Assembly (NCBI RefSeq): GCF_009363715.1
Contig: NZ_CP045404.1
Coordinates: 2,076,001 to 2,140,000 of the forward strand
Length of the DNA: 64,000 bases
Reading direction: 5' to 3'
Origin: Roseovarius sp. THAF9
GTDB taxonomy: Bacteria > Pseudomonadota > Alphaproteobacteria > Rhodobacterales > Rhodobacteraceae
The notes under the pieces are model-generated. The model searched no databases. It had not been told where the DNA came from and saw only the letters and a list, made by a program, of their open reading frames with translations. Below, one piece after another: positions 54,558-63,246 of this stretch (its first letter is position 1; every line of letters begins with the position of its first letter). Position numbers and translations under genes: made by a program.

Positions 54558-54582
54558 ATTTTGCAAAAGCAAGCAATAATAC
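54554..54582 (+). promoter_or_regulatory. Promoter of the SatD-like gene, predicting a leaderless transcript
   Basis: TTGCAT (54554-54559), 17-bp spacer, TAATAC (54577-54582). The predicted transcription start, 7 bp after the -10, is 54589, the A of the start codon. No ribosome-binding site exists upstream of that ATG. Confidence 0.7.
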
Positions 54583-54586
54583 TTGC
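54569..54586. promoter_or_regulatory. Operator 2 of the SatD-like gene
   Basis: GCAAGC AATAAT ACTTGC, the same 6-6-6 layout as operator 1 with one arm mismatch, centred 29 bp away. It spans the -10 hexamer. Binding at either site would block RNA polymerase. Confidence 0.72.
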
Positions 54587-54588
54587 GC

Positions 54589-55206
54589 ATGATATGGACC
54601 GTCTTCACCGGTGATATCGTCGAGTCTTCTGCCCTTTCGGCAGAGCGTCTCGACGGTGTTATGGCCTGCCTCCACCGGCTGTCAGATGACATCTCCGCAT
54701 GGAGCCAAGATGCCACGGCGGCCTTCGGACGACGCGGGGGCGACGGTTGGCAACTGGCGGTAAACGCATCCGAATATGACCTCAGATCAACACTTTACCT
54801 GCAATCCAGCCTGATGGCGCTGGACCCGGCTGTGCAAACACGCATCGCCGTCGCCACCGGCAAAGGCACCCTGCCCGACGGCTCCAACCCCGACCCCAAC
54901 AGCGCCCACGGCCCCGCGTTCAGCGCCTCGGGCCGCCTGCTGGAAAAGCTCACGGGCACCACGCTTCTCGCGCACGCCGACGGTGGCCCGCTCGACGCCA
55001 CCTACCGCCTTGCCGATCACATCGCGCAGGGCTGGACGCAGGCCCAGGCCCGCGCCGTGGCCGCGATGCTGCCCCCCGGGACCGGGCCGCGTCGCGTCGC
55101 CGCCGACCGCCTCGGCATTTCCCGCCAGGCCATTGACCAAGCCCTGCACGCCGCCGGCTACCCGGCCCTGCACGATGCCCTGACACTGCTGGAGGCGCCG
55201 GAATGA
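54589..55206 (+). CDS. SatD family protein with C-terminal helix-turn-helix
   Basis: 205 residues beginning MIWTVFTGDIVESS, the SatD-type opening. The middle holds the paired GRRGGDGWQLAVN and RIAVATGKGTLPDGSN segments that recall nucleotide-cyclase-like folds. The C-terminus has a helix-turn-helix (RVAADRLGISRQAIDQALHAAGY). The double inverted repeat over its promoter suggests autorepression by this HTH. ATG 54589 is the predicted transcript start, hence leaderless. It overlaps the DUF3307 gene (ATGA); SatD-DUF3307 pairs recur, with no settled function. Confidence 0.8.
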   Translation: MIWTVFTGDIVESSALSAERLDGVMACLHRLSDDISAWSQDATAAFGRRGGDGWQLAVNASEYDLRSTLYLQSSLMALDPAVQTRIAVATGKGTLPDGSNPDPNSAHGPAFSASGRLLEKLTGTTLLAHADGGPLDATYRLADHIAQGWTQAQARAVAAMLPPGTGPRRVAADRLGISRQAIDQALHAAGYPALHDALTLLEAPE

Positions 55207-55922
55207 TCGAGACTGTCACCGCCCTCCTCTTCGCTCATGTTCTGGCGGATTTCGTCCTGCAAACGGACTTGATTCACCGCAAAAAGCGTCATTTCGGCGT
55301 CATGCTCCTCCACAGTGCCTTTGTGCTGGTGGCCTCCATGGCCGCGCTGGGCCAGATCGCCGCGCCGCCAGTGCTGGTCCTCGCCGCCGCGCATTTGGCC
55401 ATCGACTGCGCGAAAACCTACGGCAATTTCAAAGGGCTGGCCGCGTTTCTCGCCGATCAGGCCCTGCATCTTCTGGTGATCGTCGCCGTCGCGGTCCACG
55501 CACCCACGCTTTGGGCGACCGGCATGTGGGCCGACATGCCCACCCTGCTGCCGCTCATGGCGCTTCTGGCCGGGCTGATCGCCACCCTGGTTGCCGGTCA
55601 ACATGCCGTCGGCCTGCTGATGCGCTCGCACGGTGTGCTGATCCAGCAACGCGGGCTGCGCAACGGTGGCCGCCAGATCGGGCTGATCGAACGCGGGTTG
55701 ATCTTTTTTTTCGTCATGGCAAATCAACCGCTTGGCGTGGGCTTCCTGATCACCGCGAAATCCATCCTGCGCTTCGGCACCGCCGCGCGTGACCAGAAAA
55801 CGGCGGAATACGTGATCATCGGCACGCTGGCCTCCTTCGCCTGGGCCTTCCTCGTGGCCGAGGCCACGCGCGCCTGGATGGAATTGCTGCCCCCGCTTGA
55901 GATTGCCGACTGGCTTGCATAG
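55203..55922 (+). CDS. DUF3307 family integral membrane protein
   Basis: 239 residues with about six membrane helices. LLFAHVLADFVLQTDLIHRKKRHFGVMLLHS and AAHLAIDCAKTYGN (His/Asp-rich membrane edge) are the DUF3307 signature. Function unknown. Its start overlaps the satD-like gene stop; both probably act as one module under the double operator. Confidence 0.85.
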   Translation: MIETVTALLFAHVLADFVLQTDLIHRKKRHFGVMLLHSAFVLVASMAALGQIAAPPVLVLAAAHLAIDCAKTYGNFKGLAAFLADQALHLLVIVAVAVHAPTLWATGMWADMPTLLPLMALLAGLIATLVAGQHAVGLLMRSHGVLIQQRGLRNGGRQIGLIERGLIFFFVMANQPLGVGFLITAKSILRFGTAARDQKTAEYVIIGTLASFAWAFLVAEATRAWMELLPPLEIADWLA

Positions 55923-55954
55923 ATTGGACCCATCGCAGCGAGAAAGGCAGCACC

Positions 55955-56305
55955 ATGTTCGGAATCCCAGGCAAACAGGCGGTCACCATGACCCCCAAAG
56001 CGGCGTCGATGATTGCCCGCCTGATGGACAAGGATGGCCACCAGGGCCTGCGCATCGGCGTCAAGAAAGGCGGCTGTGCGGGCATGGAATACACCATGGA
56101 TTACGTGACCGAGGTCGACCCCAACGACGAGGTGGTCGAGCAGGACGGTGCACGCGTGATGATCGCCCCCATGGCACAGATGTTCCTGTTTGGGACGGAG
56201 ATCGACTATCAGACCTCGCTTCTGGAATCCGGTTTCGTGTTCAACAATCCCAACGTGACCGAGGCCTGCGGCTGCGGCGAGTCGATTAAGTTCGAAGGCA
56301 TGTAA
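55955..56305 (+). CDS. A-type iron-sulfur carrier (HesB/IscA/SufA)
   Basis: 116 residues. Three cluster ligands: KKGGCAGMEYTMDY (Cys) and the C-terminal EACGCGESIKF (two Cys). It delivers Fe-S clusters to apo-proteins. Close to the SufT-like gene, though no suf operon is visible here. Starts 32 bp after the DUF3307 gene. Confidence 0.93.
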   Translation: MFGIPGKQAVTMTPKAASMIARLMDKDGHQGLRIGVKKGGCAGMEYTMDYVTEVDPNDEVVEQDGARVMIAPMAQMFLFGTEIDYQTSLLESGFVFNNPNVTEACGCGESIKFEGM

Positions 56306-56364
56306 ACGTTGCCCCGCCCTGCGCGAGCCGCTACCACTCCGGTCAGTTAACCCGGAGGTAACGC

Positions 56365-57117
56365 ATGGCGCGCAAACTGGCAGCAGGTAACTGGAAGATG
56401 AACGGCACACGTGCTGCCTTGGAAGAACTGTCTGCCCTCGCACAGGCCCATCCCGACCCTAGCGTTGATATCCTGATCTGTCCGCCCGCAACACTGATTC
56501 AGACAGCGGCGGCTTTGGTCGCCGATGGGCCCATTAGGATCGGCGGACAGGATTGTCATGCGCGGGGCAGTGGCGCCCATACCGGCGACATCTCGGCCCA
56601 GATGCTGCTTGATGCCGGCGCCACCAGCGTTATCCTCGGCCATTCCGAACGGCGCGAGGACCACGGCGAGAGCAGCGATGACGTCAACGCCAAGACACGC
56701 GCGGCCCACGCCGCAGGGCTTGTCGCCATCGTTTGCGTGGGCGAGTCGCTGTCTCAGCGCGAAGCGGCCAACACGCTTGATATCATCGGCGGCCAGCTGG
56801 CCACCTCCCTGCCCGATGGCTGTACCGCCGCCAACACGGTCATCGCCTACGAACCGATCTGGGCCATCGGCACCGGCAAGGTCCCCACGACCGACCAGAT
56901 CGACGAGGTCCACGACTTCATCCGCGCCCGCATGATCCGTCGGTTCGGAGAAAACGAGGGGCGCGACATCCCGCTGCTTTACGGCGGATCGGTCAAACCC
57001 GACAACGCAGCAAAGATTTTCGCGACTGACAATGTCGACGGCGCGCTGGTCGGGGGCGCCAGCCTCAAGGCTGCAGATTTTTCACCTATTATCAAGGCGC
57101 TGGAGAGCAAAGCGTAA
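56365..57117 (+). CDS. tpiA: Triosephosphate isomerase
   Basis: 250 residues. AGNWKMNGT (Lys), GHSERR (His) and [12 protein letters not shown] (Glu) hold the active site; [11 protein letters not shown] closes it. Interconverts DHAP and G3P. The stop is 4 bp from the convergent Lrp/AsnC gene, with no terminator between. Confidence 0.97.
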   Translation: MARKLAAGNWKMNGTRAALEELSALAQAHPDPSVDILICPPATLIQTAAALVADGPIRIGGQDCHARGSGAHTGDISAQMLLDAGATSVILGHSERREDHGESSDDVNAKTRAAHAAGLVAIVCVGESLSQREAANTLDIIGGQLATSLPDGCTAANTVIAYEPIWAIGTGKVPTTDQIDEVHDFIRARMIRRFGENEGRDIPLLYGGSVKPDNAAKIFATDNVDGALVGGASLKAADFSPIIKALESKA

Positions 57118-57121
57118 GCAC

Positions 57122-57583
57122 CTAGACAGGCAGCATCGTCGTAGACTTGATCTCTTCCATCGACAAAAGCGCCGTCACGTTGTGCACTTTGACCTCTGAA
57201 ATCAGCGCCTGGTAAAAAATGTCATAGGCCCGCGCGTTGCTGACCACGACCTTGAGGATGTAGTCGATATCGCCCGCCAGCCGGTGCGCCTCCATAACCT
57301 CCGGCCGTGTTCTCAGCGCATCGAGAAACCTGTCCTGCCACTCCTTGTCATGTTCAGACGTGCGGATCAGGACGAAGAAGCACGCCTCCAGCCCAAGGGC
57401 TTCGGGATCCAGCAGAAAGGTTTGCTGGCGGATCACGCCGCCCTCGCGCATTTTTCGAATCCGGTTCCAAACCGGGGTCTTGGAACTGCCGACTGTTTTC
57501 GCGATATCGTCCAGCGATTGCCCCCCGTCCTTCTGTAGCTCCGAGAGGATTTTCCGGTCCAGTTCGTCAAGGCGAACACTCAT
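57122..57583 (-). CDS. Lrp/AsnC family transcriptional regulator
   Basis: 153 residues: N-terminal winged HTH (LDRKILSELQKDGGQSLDDI, VGSSKTPVWNRIRKM) and the RAM ligand domain (ACFFVLIRTSEHD, AHRLAGDIDYILKVVV). Divergent from the cysG sulfate-reduction operon over a 145-bp gap; this arrangement in relatives makes it the likely regulator of that operon, perhaps sensing a sulfur amino acid. Confidence 0.92.
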   Translation of the reverse strand: MSVRLDELDRKILSELQKDGGQSLDDIAKTVGSSKTPVWNRIRKMREGGVIRQQTFLLDPEALGLEACFFVLIRTSEHDKEWQDRFLDALRTRPEVMEAHRLAGDIDYILKVVVSNARAYDIFYQALISEVKVHNVTALLSMEEIKSTTMLPV

Positions 57584-57678
57584 TCTCTATTTTTCCTTTT
57601 CCCGGGACATTCCCAACTCAGCGAAAGCAAATTGGAACGCACGTCCTTATTCGCGCCGCCAGGTAGCGCAATACCGGG

Positions 57679-57695
57679 AATATTTTCTATATATT
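57679..57695. promoter_or_regulatory. AT-rich element in the lrp-type/cysG divergent region
   Basis: The stretch AATATTTTCTATATATT forms an AATAT/ATATT inverted repeat and contains the only -10-like hexamers (TATATA, TATATT) before cysG. No matching -35 is present, as expected for a promoter that needs an activator; a binding site for the adjacent Lrp-like protein is possible. Confidence 0.4.
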
Positions 57696-57728
57696 GGCAC
57701 AAGTCAATCGCAGCCGGAGGCGTGCAAA

Positions 57729-59123
57729 GTGAAACATTTTCCCATCTTCGTCGCTTTGGAAGGGCGCCGCGTTGTGCTGTCGGGCGGCGGCGACGCCGCG
57801 CTCGCCAAGCTGCGCCTGCTATTGAAGACCGAAGCACAGTTGACGGTATTCGCACCAGTGCCGGCGCAAGAGATCGAGGACTGGCACACCGCCGGCAAGC
57901 TGCGCCTCGTGCGCCGCGCGATGGAACCGGGCGATACGACCTGTGCCGTTCTGTTCTACGCCGCCGACGAGGACGAGGCCGAGGACGCTCGAACCTCCGC
58001 CATCGCCCGCGCCGACGGCGCTCTGGTGAACATCGTCGACAACCTTCAGGACAGTGCCTTCATCACGCCCGCGATCGTCGATCGTGACCCGGTGACCGTC
58101 GCCATTGGTACCGAGGGCGCGGCCCCCGTACTGGCCCGCGCGATCAAGGCCGATCTGGAAGAACGCCTGCCCGCCACGCTGGGGACCCTCGCCCGCATTG
58201 GCAAAGCGTTCCGCAAGGCGGTCGAGGTCCTACCCATGGGCCGCAAGCGCCGCGATTTCTGGTCGGAATACTATTTCGACAAGGGACCTCGCGCGATGGA
58301 CGAAGGCGGCGAAGAGCTCGTCAACGAAGCGCTGCCGGCCCTATTGGACAAGCACGTCAAAGCCGAAACCCGAGAAGGCCATGTCGCCTTCGTCGGCGCG
58401 GGCCCCGGCGACCCCGAACTGTTGACGCTCAAGGCACGAAAGGCGCTCGACGCCGCAGATGTGGTTATCCACGACCGGCTAGTTACGCCCGAAATCCTTG
58501 AACTGGCCCGCCGCGAGGCGACATTGATCGACGCGGGCAAGATCGGGTTCGGCCCCGCCATGTCGCAGGAGGATATCAACGCGCTGATCGTCGAGCACGC
58601 GGCCACCGGCGCGCAGGTTGTACGCCTGAAAGGCGGCGATCCGACCGTCTTTGGCCGCCTTGACGAAGAGGTCGACGCGGTCAACGCCGCCGGGATCGGA
58701 TGGCATATCGTGCCAGGGATCACCGCCGCCTCTGCGGGGGTGGCCGCTATCGGTCAAAGCCTGACCAAGCGCAAGCGCAACGCCGCCGTCCGCTTTGTCA
58801 CTGGCCACGACATGAAAGGCTATGCCGAGCAGGACTGGACCGCCCTCGCCCAACCCGGCGAGGTCGCCGCGATCTACATGGGCAAGAAATCCAGCCGCTT
58901 CATCCAGGGCCGCCTGCTGATGCACGGCGCAGACCGCGCCACACCCGTCAGCATCGTCGAGAATGCGTCGCGCCCCGATCAGCGCATCGTCGCCACAACA
59001 GTGGCCCGCATGGCGCAGGACCTGGAAGAGGCTAATCTGGCCGGCCCGGCCCTGACATTCATCGGCCTCGCGCCCCGCGCCGCTGAGACAAATCTGACCC
59101 TTTCGACGCAGGAGTTCGCCTGA
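57729..59123 (+). CDS. cysG: Siroheme synthase (fused CysG)
   Basis: 464 residues, GTG start with GGAGG 8 nt upstream. N-terminal part is precorrin-2 dehydrogenase/ferrochelatase (FVALEGRRVVLSGGGDAALAKL, an NAD site), followed by the SUMT methyltransferase from about residue 218 (FVGAGPGDPELLTLKARKAL, LKGGDPTVFGRLDEEVDA, PGITAASAG). Provides siroheme to the sulfite reductase encoded two genes downstream. First gene of the operon. Confidence 0.96.
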   Translation: MKHFPIFVALEGRRVVLSGGGDAALAKLRLLLKTEAQLTVFAPVPAQEIEDWHTAGKLRLVRRAMEPGDTTCAVLFYAADEDEAEDARTSAIARADGALVNIVDNLQDSAFITPAIVDRDPVTVAIGTEGAAPVLARAIKADLEERLPATLGTLARIGKAFRKAVEVLPMGRKRRDFWSEYYFDKGPRAMDEGGEELVNEALPALLDKHVKAETREGHVAFVGAGPGDPELLTLKARKALDAADVVIHDRLVTPEILELARREATLIDAGKIGFGPAMSQEDINALIVEHAATGAQVVRLKGGDPTVFGRLDEEVDAVNAAGIGWHIVPGITAASAGVAAIGQSLTKRKRNAAVRFVTGHDMKGYAEQDWTALAQPGEVAAIYMGKKSSRFIQGRLLMHGADRATPVSIVENASRPDQRIVATTVARMAQDLEEANLAGPALTFIGLAPRAAETNLTLSTQEFA

Positions 59124-59425
59124 TGCCCAAAGAATTCACCCCCAAGGTCGTCACCGCCAACGCGCTGCTGGAAGGCGACGTCGTTTATCAAACTGCCGAT
59201 GACCGCTGGTCGCGGCACCTTTCCGAGGCTGAACTGATCAGCGACGAGGCGCTCGCCAAGCTGCGGCTGGCGCAGGCCGAAGGCCAGCCCGAACTGGTCG
59301 TCGGGGCGTACCTGGCCGATGCCAAACCTTCTGACGACGGCCCGCAGCCGACGCATTTCCGCGAGGAATTCCGCCGCACTGGCCCGTCCAACTATCACCA
59401 TGGCAAACAAGCCGAGGTAAACTGA
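59123..59425 (+). CDS. DUF2849 protein
   Basis: 100 residues. Begins KEFTPKVVTANALLEGDVVYQT and has WSRHLSEAELI, the DUF2849 pattern, always seen between siroheme synthase and sulfite reductase in alphaproteobacteria. Role unknown, likely accessory to sulfite reduction. Start and stop overlap both neighbours (TGATG at each junction). Confidence 0.9.
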   Translation: MPKEFTPKVVTANALLEGDVVYQTADDRWSRHLSEAELISDEALAKLRLAQAEGQPELVVGAYLADAKPSDDGPQPTHFREEFRRTGPSNYHHGKQAEVN

Positions 59426-61092
59426 TGTATTCCTATTCCGAATTCGACGCGGCCTTCGTGGCCGAGCGCAACCGCCAGTTTCGCGCCCAGGTCGAGCGCC
59501 GCATCGCCGGCAACCTGACCGAGGACGAGTTCAAGCCGCTGCGCCTGATGAACGGCCTTTATCTGCAATTGCACGCCTACATGCTGCGTGTGGCGATTCC
59601 CTATGGCACGCTCAATTCGCGCCAGATGCGCCAGCTCGCCCATATCGCCGAGACGTGGGACAAGGGCTATGGCCATTTCACCACGCGCCAGAACATCCAG
59701 TTCAACTGGCCCGAGTTGCGTGACGTGCCGGAAATTCTCGATGCGCTTGCCGAGGTCGAGATGCATGCCATCCAGACCTCCGGCAACACCATCCGCAACG
59801 TAACCGCCGACCATTTCGCAGGTGCCGCCGAGGACGAGATTGCCGATCCGCGCCCGGTGGCGGAACTCTTGCGACAGTGGTCCACCGATCACCCGGAATT
59901 CCAGTTCCTGCCGCGCAAGTTCAAGATCGCCGTGACCGGCAGCCCGAACGATCGCGCCGTGATCAAGGCCCACGACATCGGCATCCAGATCGTCGAGCGT
60001 GAAGGCGAGATCGGTTACCGCGTTCTCGTCGGCGGTGGCCTTGGACGGACGCCGATGATCGGCAAGGTCCTGTCCGATTTCGTCAGCCAGGAAGACCTGC
60101 TGCCCTATATCGAGGCCACGGTCAGCGTCTGGAACCTGCTGGGCCGCCGCGACAACAAGTACAAGTCGCGCATCAAGATCACCGTGCACGAACACGGCAT
60201 CGACGACATCCGCGCGCGGGTGCAGGAGCGGTTCGAGGTGATCCGCCCCGAATTCAGCGGCATCGACGTTGCTCTCTTGGAGCAGATCAAGACCGCCTTC
60301 GCACCGCCGGCGTTTCGGCAGGACGGCGCGGAAGTGTTCGAGACCACGTACAAGACCGACCCGATCTTCCGGTCTTGGGCCGACACGAACCTCATCGCTC
60401 ACAAGGCACCGGGATACGCCATCGTGCAGATCAGCCTCAAGGCCCACGGTGCCACGCCGGGGGACGCCACGGCGGACCAGATGCGGGTGATGGCTGACCT
60501 CGCCGAGTTCTACGGCCATGACGAGCTGCGCATAAGTCACGAGCAGAACGTGATCCTGCCGCATGTGCACAAGTCCAACCTGCCCGCGCTGCATGCCATT
60601 CTGAAAAAGCACGGTCTGGCGACGGCGAATATCGGCCTGATCTCGGACATCATAGCCTGCCCCGGTATGGACTATTGCGCGCTGGCCACGGCGCGGTCCA
60701 TCCCGATCGCCCAACAGATCGCAACCCGTTTTGACGAGTTGAAGCTGGAGCATGATATCGGCGAGCTGAAGATCAAGATCTCGGGCTGCATCAATGCCTG
60801 CGGCCACCACCATGTTGGTCATATCGGCATCCTTGGGCTGGATCGTGCCGGCGTCGAGAACTATCAAATCACACTTGGCGGCGATCATACCGAGACCGCA
60901 GCAATCGGCGACCGGACCGGGCCGGGCTTTTCGGCAGACGAAATCATTCCGGCCGTCGAACGCATCGTCGAGACCTATCTCGATCAGCGGCATGACCGAA
61001 ACGAGACGTTCCTGGAATTCTACCGCCGTGTTGGCATGACACCGTTCAAGACCGCCCTCTACGAGCAGGACAAGGCCTATGCTGCAGAGTAA
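59425..61092 (+). CDS. cysI: Assimilatory sulfite reductase hemoprotein
   Basis: 555 residues of the sulfite/nitrite reductase family. Siroheme/4Fe-4S cysteines are in ACPGMDYCALA and GCINACGHHHVGHIG; two ferredoxin-like half domains (TTRQNIQFNWPEL, SHEQNVILPHV) are present. Reduces sulfite to sulfide with six electrons. No cysJ flavoprotein is near; the linked fpr suggests ferredoxin supplies electrons. Overlaps cysH by 14 bp. Confidence 0.93.
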   Translation: MYSYSEFDAAFVAERNRQFRAQVERRIAGNLTEDEFKPLRLMNGLYLQLHAYMLRVAIPYGTLNSRQMRQLAHIAETWDKGYGHFTTRQNIQFNWPELRDVPEILDALAEVEMHAIQTSGNTIRNVTADHFAGAAEDEIADPRPVAELLRQWSTDHPEFQFLPRKFKIAVTGSPNDRAVIKAHDIGIQIVEREGEIGYRVLVGGGLGRTPMIGKVLSDFVSQEDLLPYIEATVSVWNLLGRRDNKYKSRIKITVHEHGIDDIRARVQERFEVIRPEFSGIDVALLEQIKTAFAPPAFRQDGAEVFETTYKTDPIFRSWADTNLIAHKAPGYAIVQISLKAHGATPGDATADQMRVMADLAEFYGHDELRISHEQNVILPHVHKSNLPALHAILKKHGLATANIGLISDIIACPGMDYCALATARSIPIAQQIATRFDELKLEHDIGELKIKISGCINACGHHHVGHIGILGLDRAGVENYQITLGGDHTETAAIGDRTGPGFSADEIIPAVERIVETYLDQRHDRNETFLEFYRRVGMTPFKTALYEQDKAYAAE

Positions 61093-61825
61093 GATCGACA
61101 CCAGCCTGCCGACCCGCGTCTCGGGTCTGAACGAGTGGTACCGCTTGAACTCCGCCACGGCCGTACTGCGCCATGCGCTGGCCAGCCCCGAAGCGGGAAA
61201 ACTGGCGCTCGTGTCCAGTTTCGGCGCGGAATCCGTAGTTCTCCTGCACATGATCTCCGTGCTGAAACGCGACACGCCGGTGATCTTTCTGGACACCGAG
61301 ATGCTCTTTGCCGAAACGTTGGTCTACCAACAGGATCTGGCCGAGCGCCTGGGCCTGAAGGACCTGCGGATCATTCGCCCCGACGCGGACGCGGTGGCCC
61401 GGCAGGACCCCGACAGAGACCTGCACCAGTCCGACACCGACGCCTGCTGCACTCTGCGCAAAACCGTGCCGCTTCAACGCGCGCTGCAAGGTTTTGATGG
61501 CTGGATCACGGGGCGCAAACGCTATCACGGCGGTGACCGGGCTGCGCTCGACTTCTTCGAGACCGAGGAGGCCACGGGCCGGATGAAGGTCAACCCCCTG
61601 GCGCATTGGACCCGGGAAGACGTGCAGACCTATATGGAAGAAAACCGCCTGCCCCGTCACCCGCTGGTGGCGCAAGGCTATCCGTCCATCGGATGCCAGC
61701 CCTGCACCAGCCGCGTGGCCGCCGGCGAAGACGCCCGCGCGGGCCGCTGGCGCGGCACCGACAAGTCCGAATGCGGCATTCATTTCGTCAACGGAAAACC
61801 CGTCAGAACAGGAGAAACGGCATGA
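61079..61825 (+). CDS. cysH: Assimilatory APS reductase (4Fe-4S type)
   Basis: 248 residues. P-loop-like SSFGAESVVLLHMI, the DTEMLFAETL strand, Cys pairs CC (DACCTLRKTVPL) and CxxC (GCQPCTSRV) that bind the 4Fe-4S cluster, and the catalytic C-terminal SECGIHF. The cluster marks it as an adenylyl-sulfate (APS) reductase, so PAPS is not needed. It precedes DUF934 with ATGA overlap. Confidence 0.94.
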   Translation: MLQSKIDTSLPTRVSGLNEWYRLNSATAVLRHALASPEAGKLALVSSFGAESVVLLHMISVLKRDTPVIFLDTEMLFAETLVYQQDLAERLGLKDLRIIRPDADAVARQDPDRDLHQSDTDACCTLRKTVPLQRALQGFDGWITGRKRYHGGDRAALDFFETEEATGRMKVNPLAHWTREDVQTYMEENRLPRHPLVAQGYPSIGCQPCTSRVAAGEDARAGRWRGTDKSECGIHFVNGKPVRTGETA

Positions 61826-62253
61826 GCGTTATCGTGACAGATCAAGGCTTTGCAAACGACGACTGGGACGGCCCCATCGCCGCGCTGAACGACGCGCATC
61901 CGGGCTGCGCCATCGACCTTGCGTCCAGCAACGACCCAAACGAGCTGGCCGGGCGGATTTCGGACATCCCGATGATCCGTGTCGACTTTCCCAGCTTTTC
62001 CGACGGGCGCGGCTTTACCATCGCGCGGCAGTTGCGACTGATGGGCTTCAAAGGGCGCCTGCGGGCTCGGGGCCACGTTATTGCCGACCAATATGCGATG
62101 GCACGCAGGTCCGGCTTCGACGAGGTCGAAATCTCCGAAGATCTGGCTGAACGGCAGCCCGAGGACCAGTGGCTGTTCCGCGCAAGTTGGCAGGCGCATG
62201 ACTACCAGGCCCGTCTGCGCGGCACCGGACGCGGCAAGATTCCCGCCGAATGA
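61822..62253 (+). CDS. DUF934 protein (CysX-like)
   Basis: 143 residues. PMIRVDFPSFSDGRGFTIARQL and HVIADQYAMARRSGFDEVEI are the DUF934 signature. Proteins of this group accompany sulfite reductase and APS reductase; a proposed role is in electron transfer or assembly, unproven. Last gene of the overlapping operon. Confidence 0.9.
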   Translation: MSVIVTDQGFANDDWDGPIAALNDAHPGCAIDLASSNDPNELAGRISDIPMIRVDFPSFSDGRGFTIARQLRLMGFKGRLRARGHVIADQYAMARRSGFDEVEISEDLAERQPEDQWLFRASWQAHDYQARLRGTGRGKIPAE

Positions 62254-62324
62254 CCCCTGTAATCTGACCTGAATCAAAGTATACGAGGAGACGCTCGGGC
62301 TAAGACCCCGGGCGATGATTGCTG

Positions 62325-63170
62325 ATGAACGAGACCGTGACCGTGACCGAAGCGAAACCCGTCAAAGTCCCTACCCTGCCCGACGCCCAGACCGTGACGG
62401 CGGTCAAACACTGGACCGACCGGCTGTTTTCCTTCCGCACCACCCGTCCTGCCAGCCTGCGCTTTCGCTCCGGCGAGTTCGTCATGATCGGGCTGATGCA
62501 GAAAGACGAGAAGACCGGCAAGGAAAAGCCGCTTCTGCGGGCCTATTCCATCGCCTCGCCCTCTTGGGACGACGAACTGGAATTCTATTCGATCAAGGTG
62601 CAGGACGGTCCGTTGACCAGCCGCCTGCAGCATATCGAACCGGGCGACGAGATCATCCTGCGCCCCAAGCCCGTGGGCACGCTGGTACATGACGCCCTGC
62701 TGCCGGGCAAGCGCCTGTGGCTTTTTGCAACGGGCACCGGCTTTGCGCCCTTCGCCTCGCTGCTGCGCGACCCGCAGACCTATACCGACTATGACGAGGT
62801 CATCATCACCCACACCTGCCGCGAGGTGGGTGAGTTGACATATGGCAAGGAATTGATCGACGGCATCCGCAAAGACGAGCTGCTGGCCGAACTGATCGGC
62901 GAAGGCTTTCACGAGAAGCTGCGGTACTATCCCACGACGACCCGCGAAGAGAGCGCCAAGATGGGCCGGATCACCGACCTGATGCGCAAAGGCGAGGTTT
63001 TCGAGGACCTCGGAGTCGAGTCCCTTACGCCCGAGATTGACCGCGCGATGGTTTGCGGCAACCTGGCCTTTAACCTCGAGATCAAGGAGATGCTCGAGGA
63101 ATACGGTCTGCGCGAAGGGGCGAATTCCGATCCGAAGGAATACGTGGTCGAAAAAGCGTTTCTCGACTAA
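62325..63170 (+). CDS. fpr: Ferredoxin/flavodoxin-NADP+ reductase
   Basis: 281 residues of the bacterial FAD-type ferredoxin reductase. FAD site LLRAYSIASPSWDDELEFYS, NADP site ATGTGFAPFASLLRDP, and a C-terminal EYVVEKAFLD tail. Links NADPH to ferredoxin, a plausible electron source for the sulfite reductase encoded 70 bp upstream. ATG at 62325 is chosen over a TTG two codons before. Confidence 0.94.
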   Translation: MNETVTVTEAKPVKVPTLPDAQTVTAVKHWTDRLFSFRTTRPASLRFRSGEFVMIGLMQKDEKTGKEKPLLRAYSIASPSWDDELEFYSIKVQDGPLTSRLQHIEPGDEIILRPKPVGTLVHDALLPGKRLWLFATGTGFAPFASLLRDPQTYTDYDEVIITHTCREVGELTYGKELIDGIRKDELLAELIGEGFHEKLRYYPTTTREESAKMGRITDLMRKGEVFEDLGVESLTPEIDRAMVCGNLAFNLEIKEMLEEYGLREGANSDPKEYVVEKAFLD

Positions 63171-63195
63171 CCCTCTTTCGTGCCTCGAATAAAGA

Positions 63196-63221
63196 AACCC
63201 GCGCTGATCGCAGCGCGGGTT
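63196..63221. terminator. Bidirectional terminator between fpr and the Ala-rich gene
   Basis: AACCCGCGCTG, ATCG loop, CAGCGCGGGTT: a perfect 11-bp stem. T-rich tails occur on both sides (GTGTCTTTG on the plus strand, TCTTTATTC on the minus), so it can end both convergent genes. Confidence 0.75.
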
Positions 63222-63246
63222 GTGTCTTTGCAGCACTCTGATCCGA

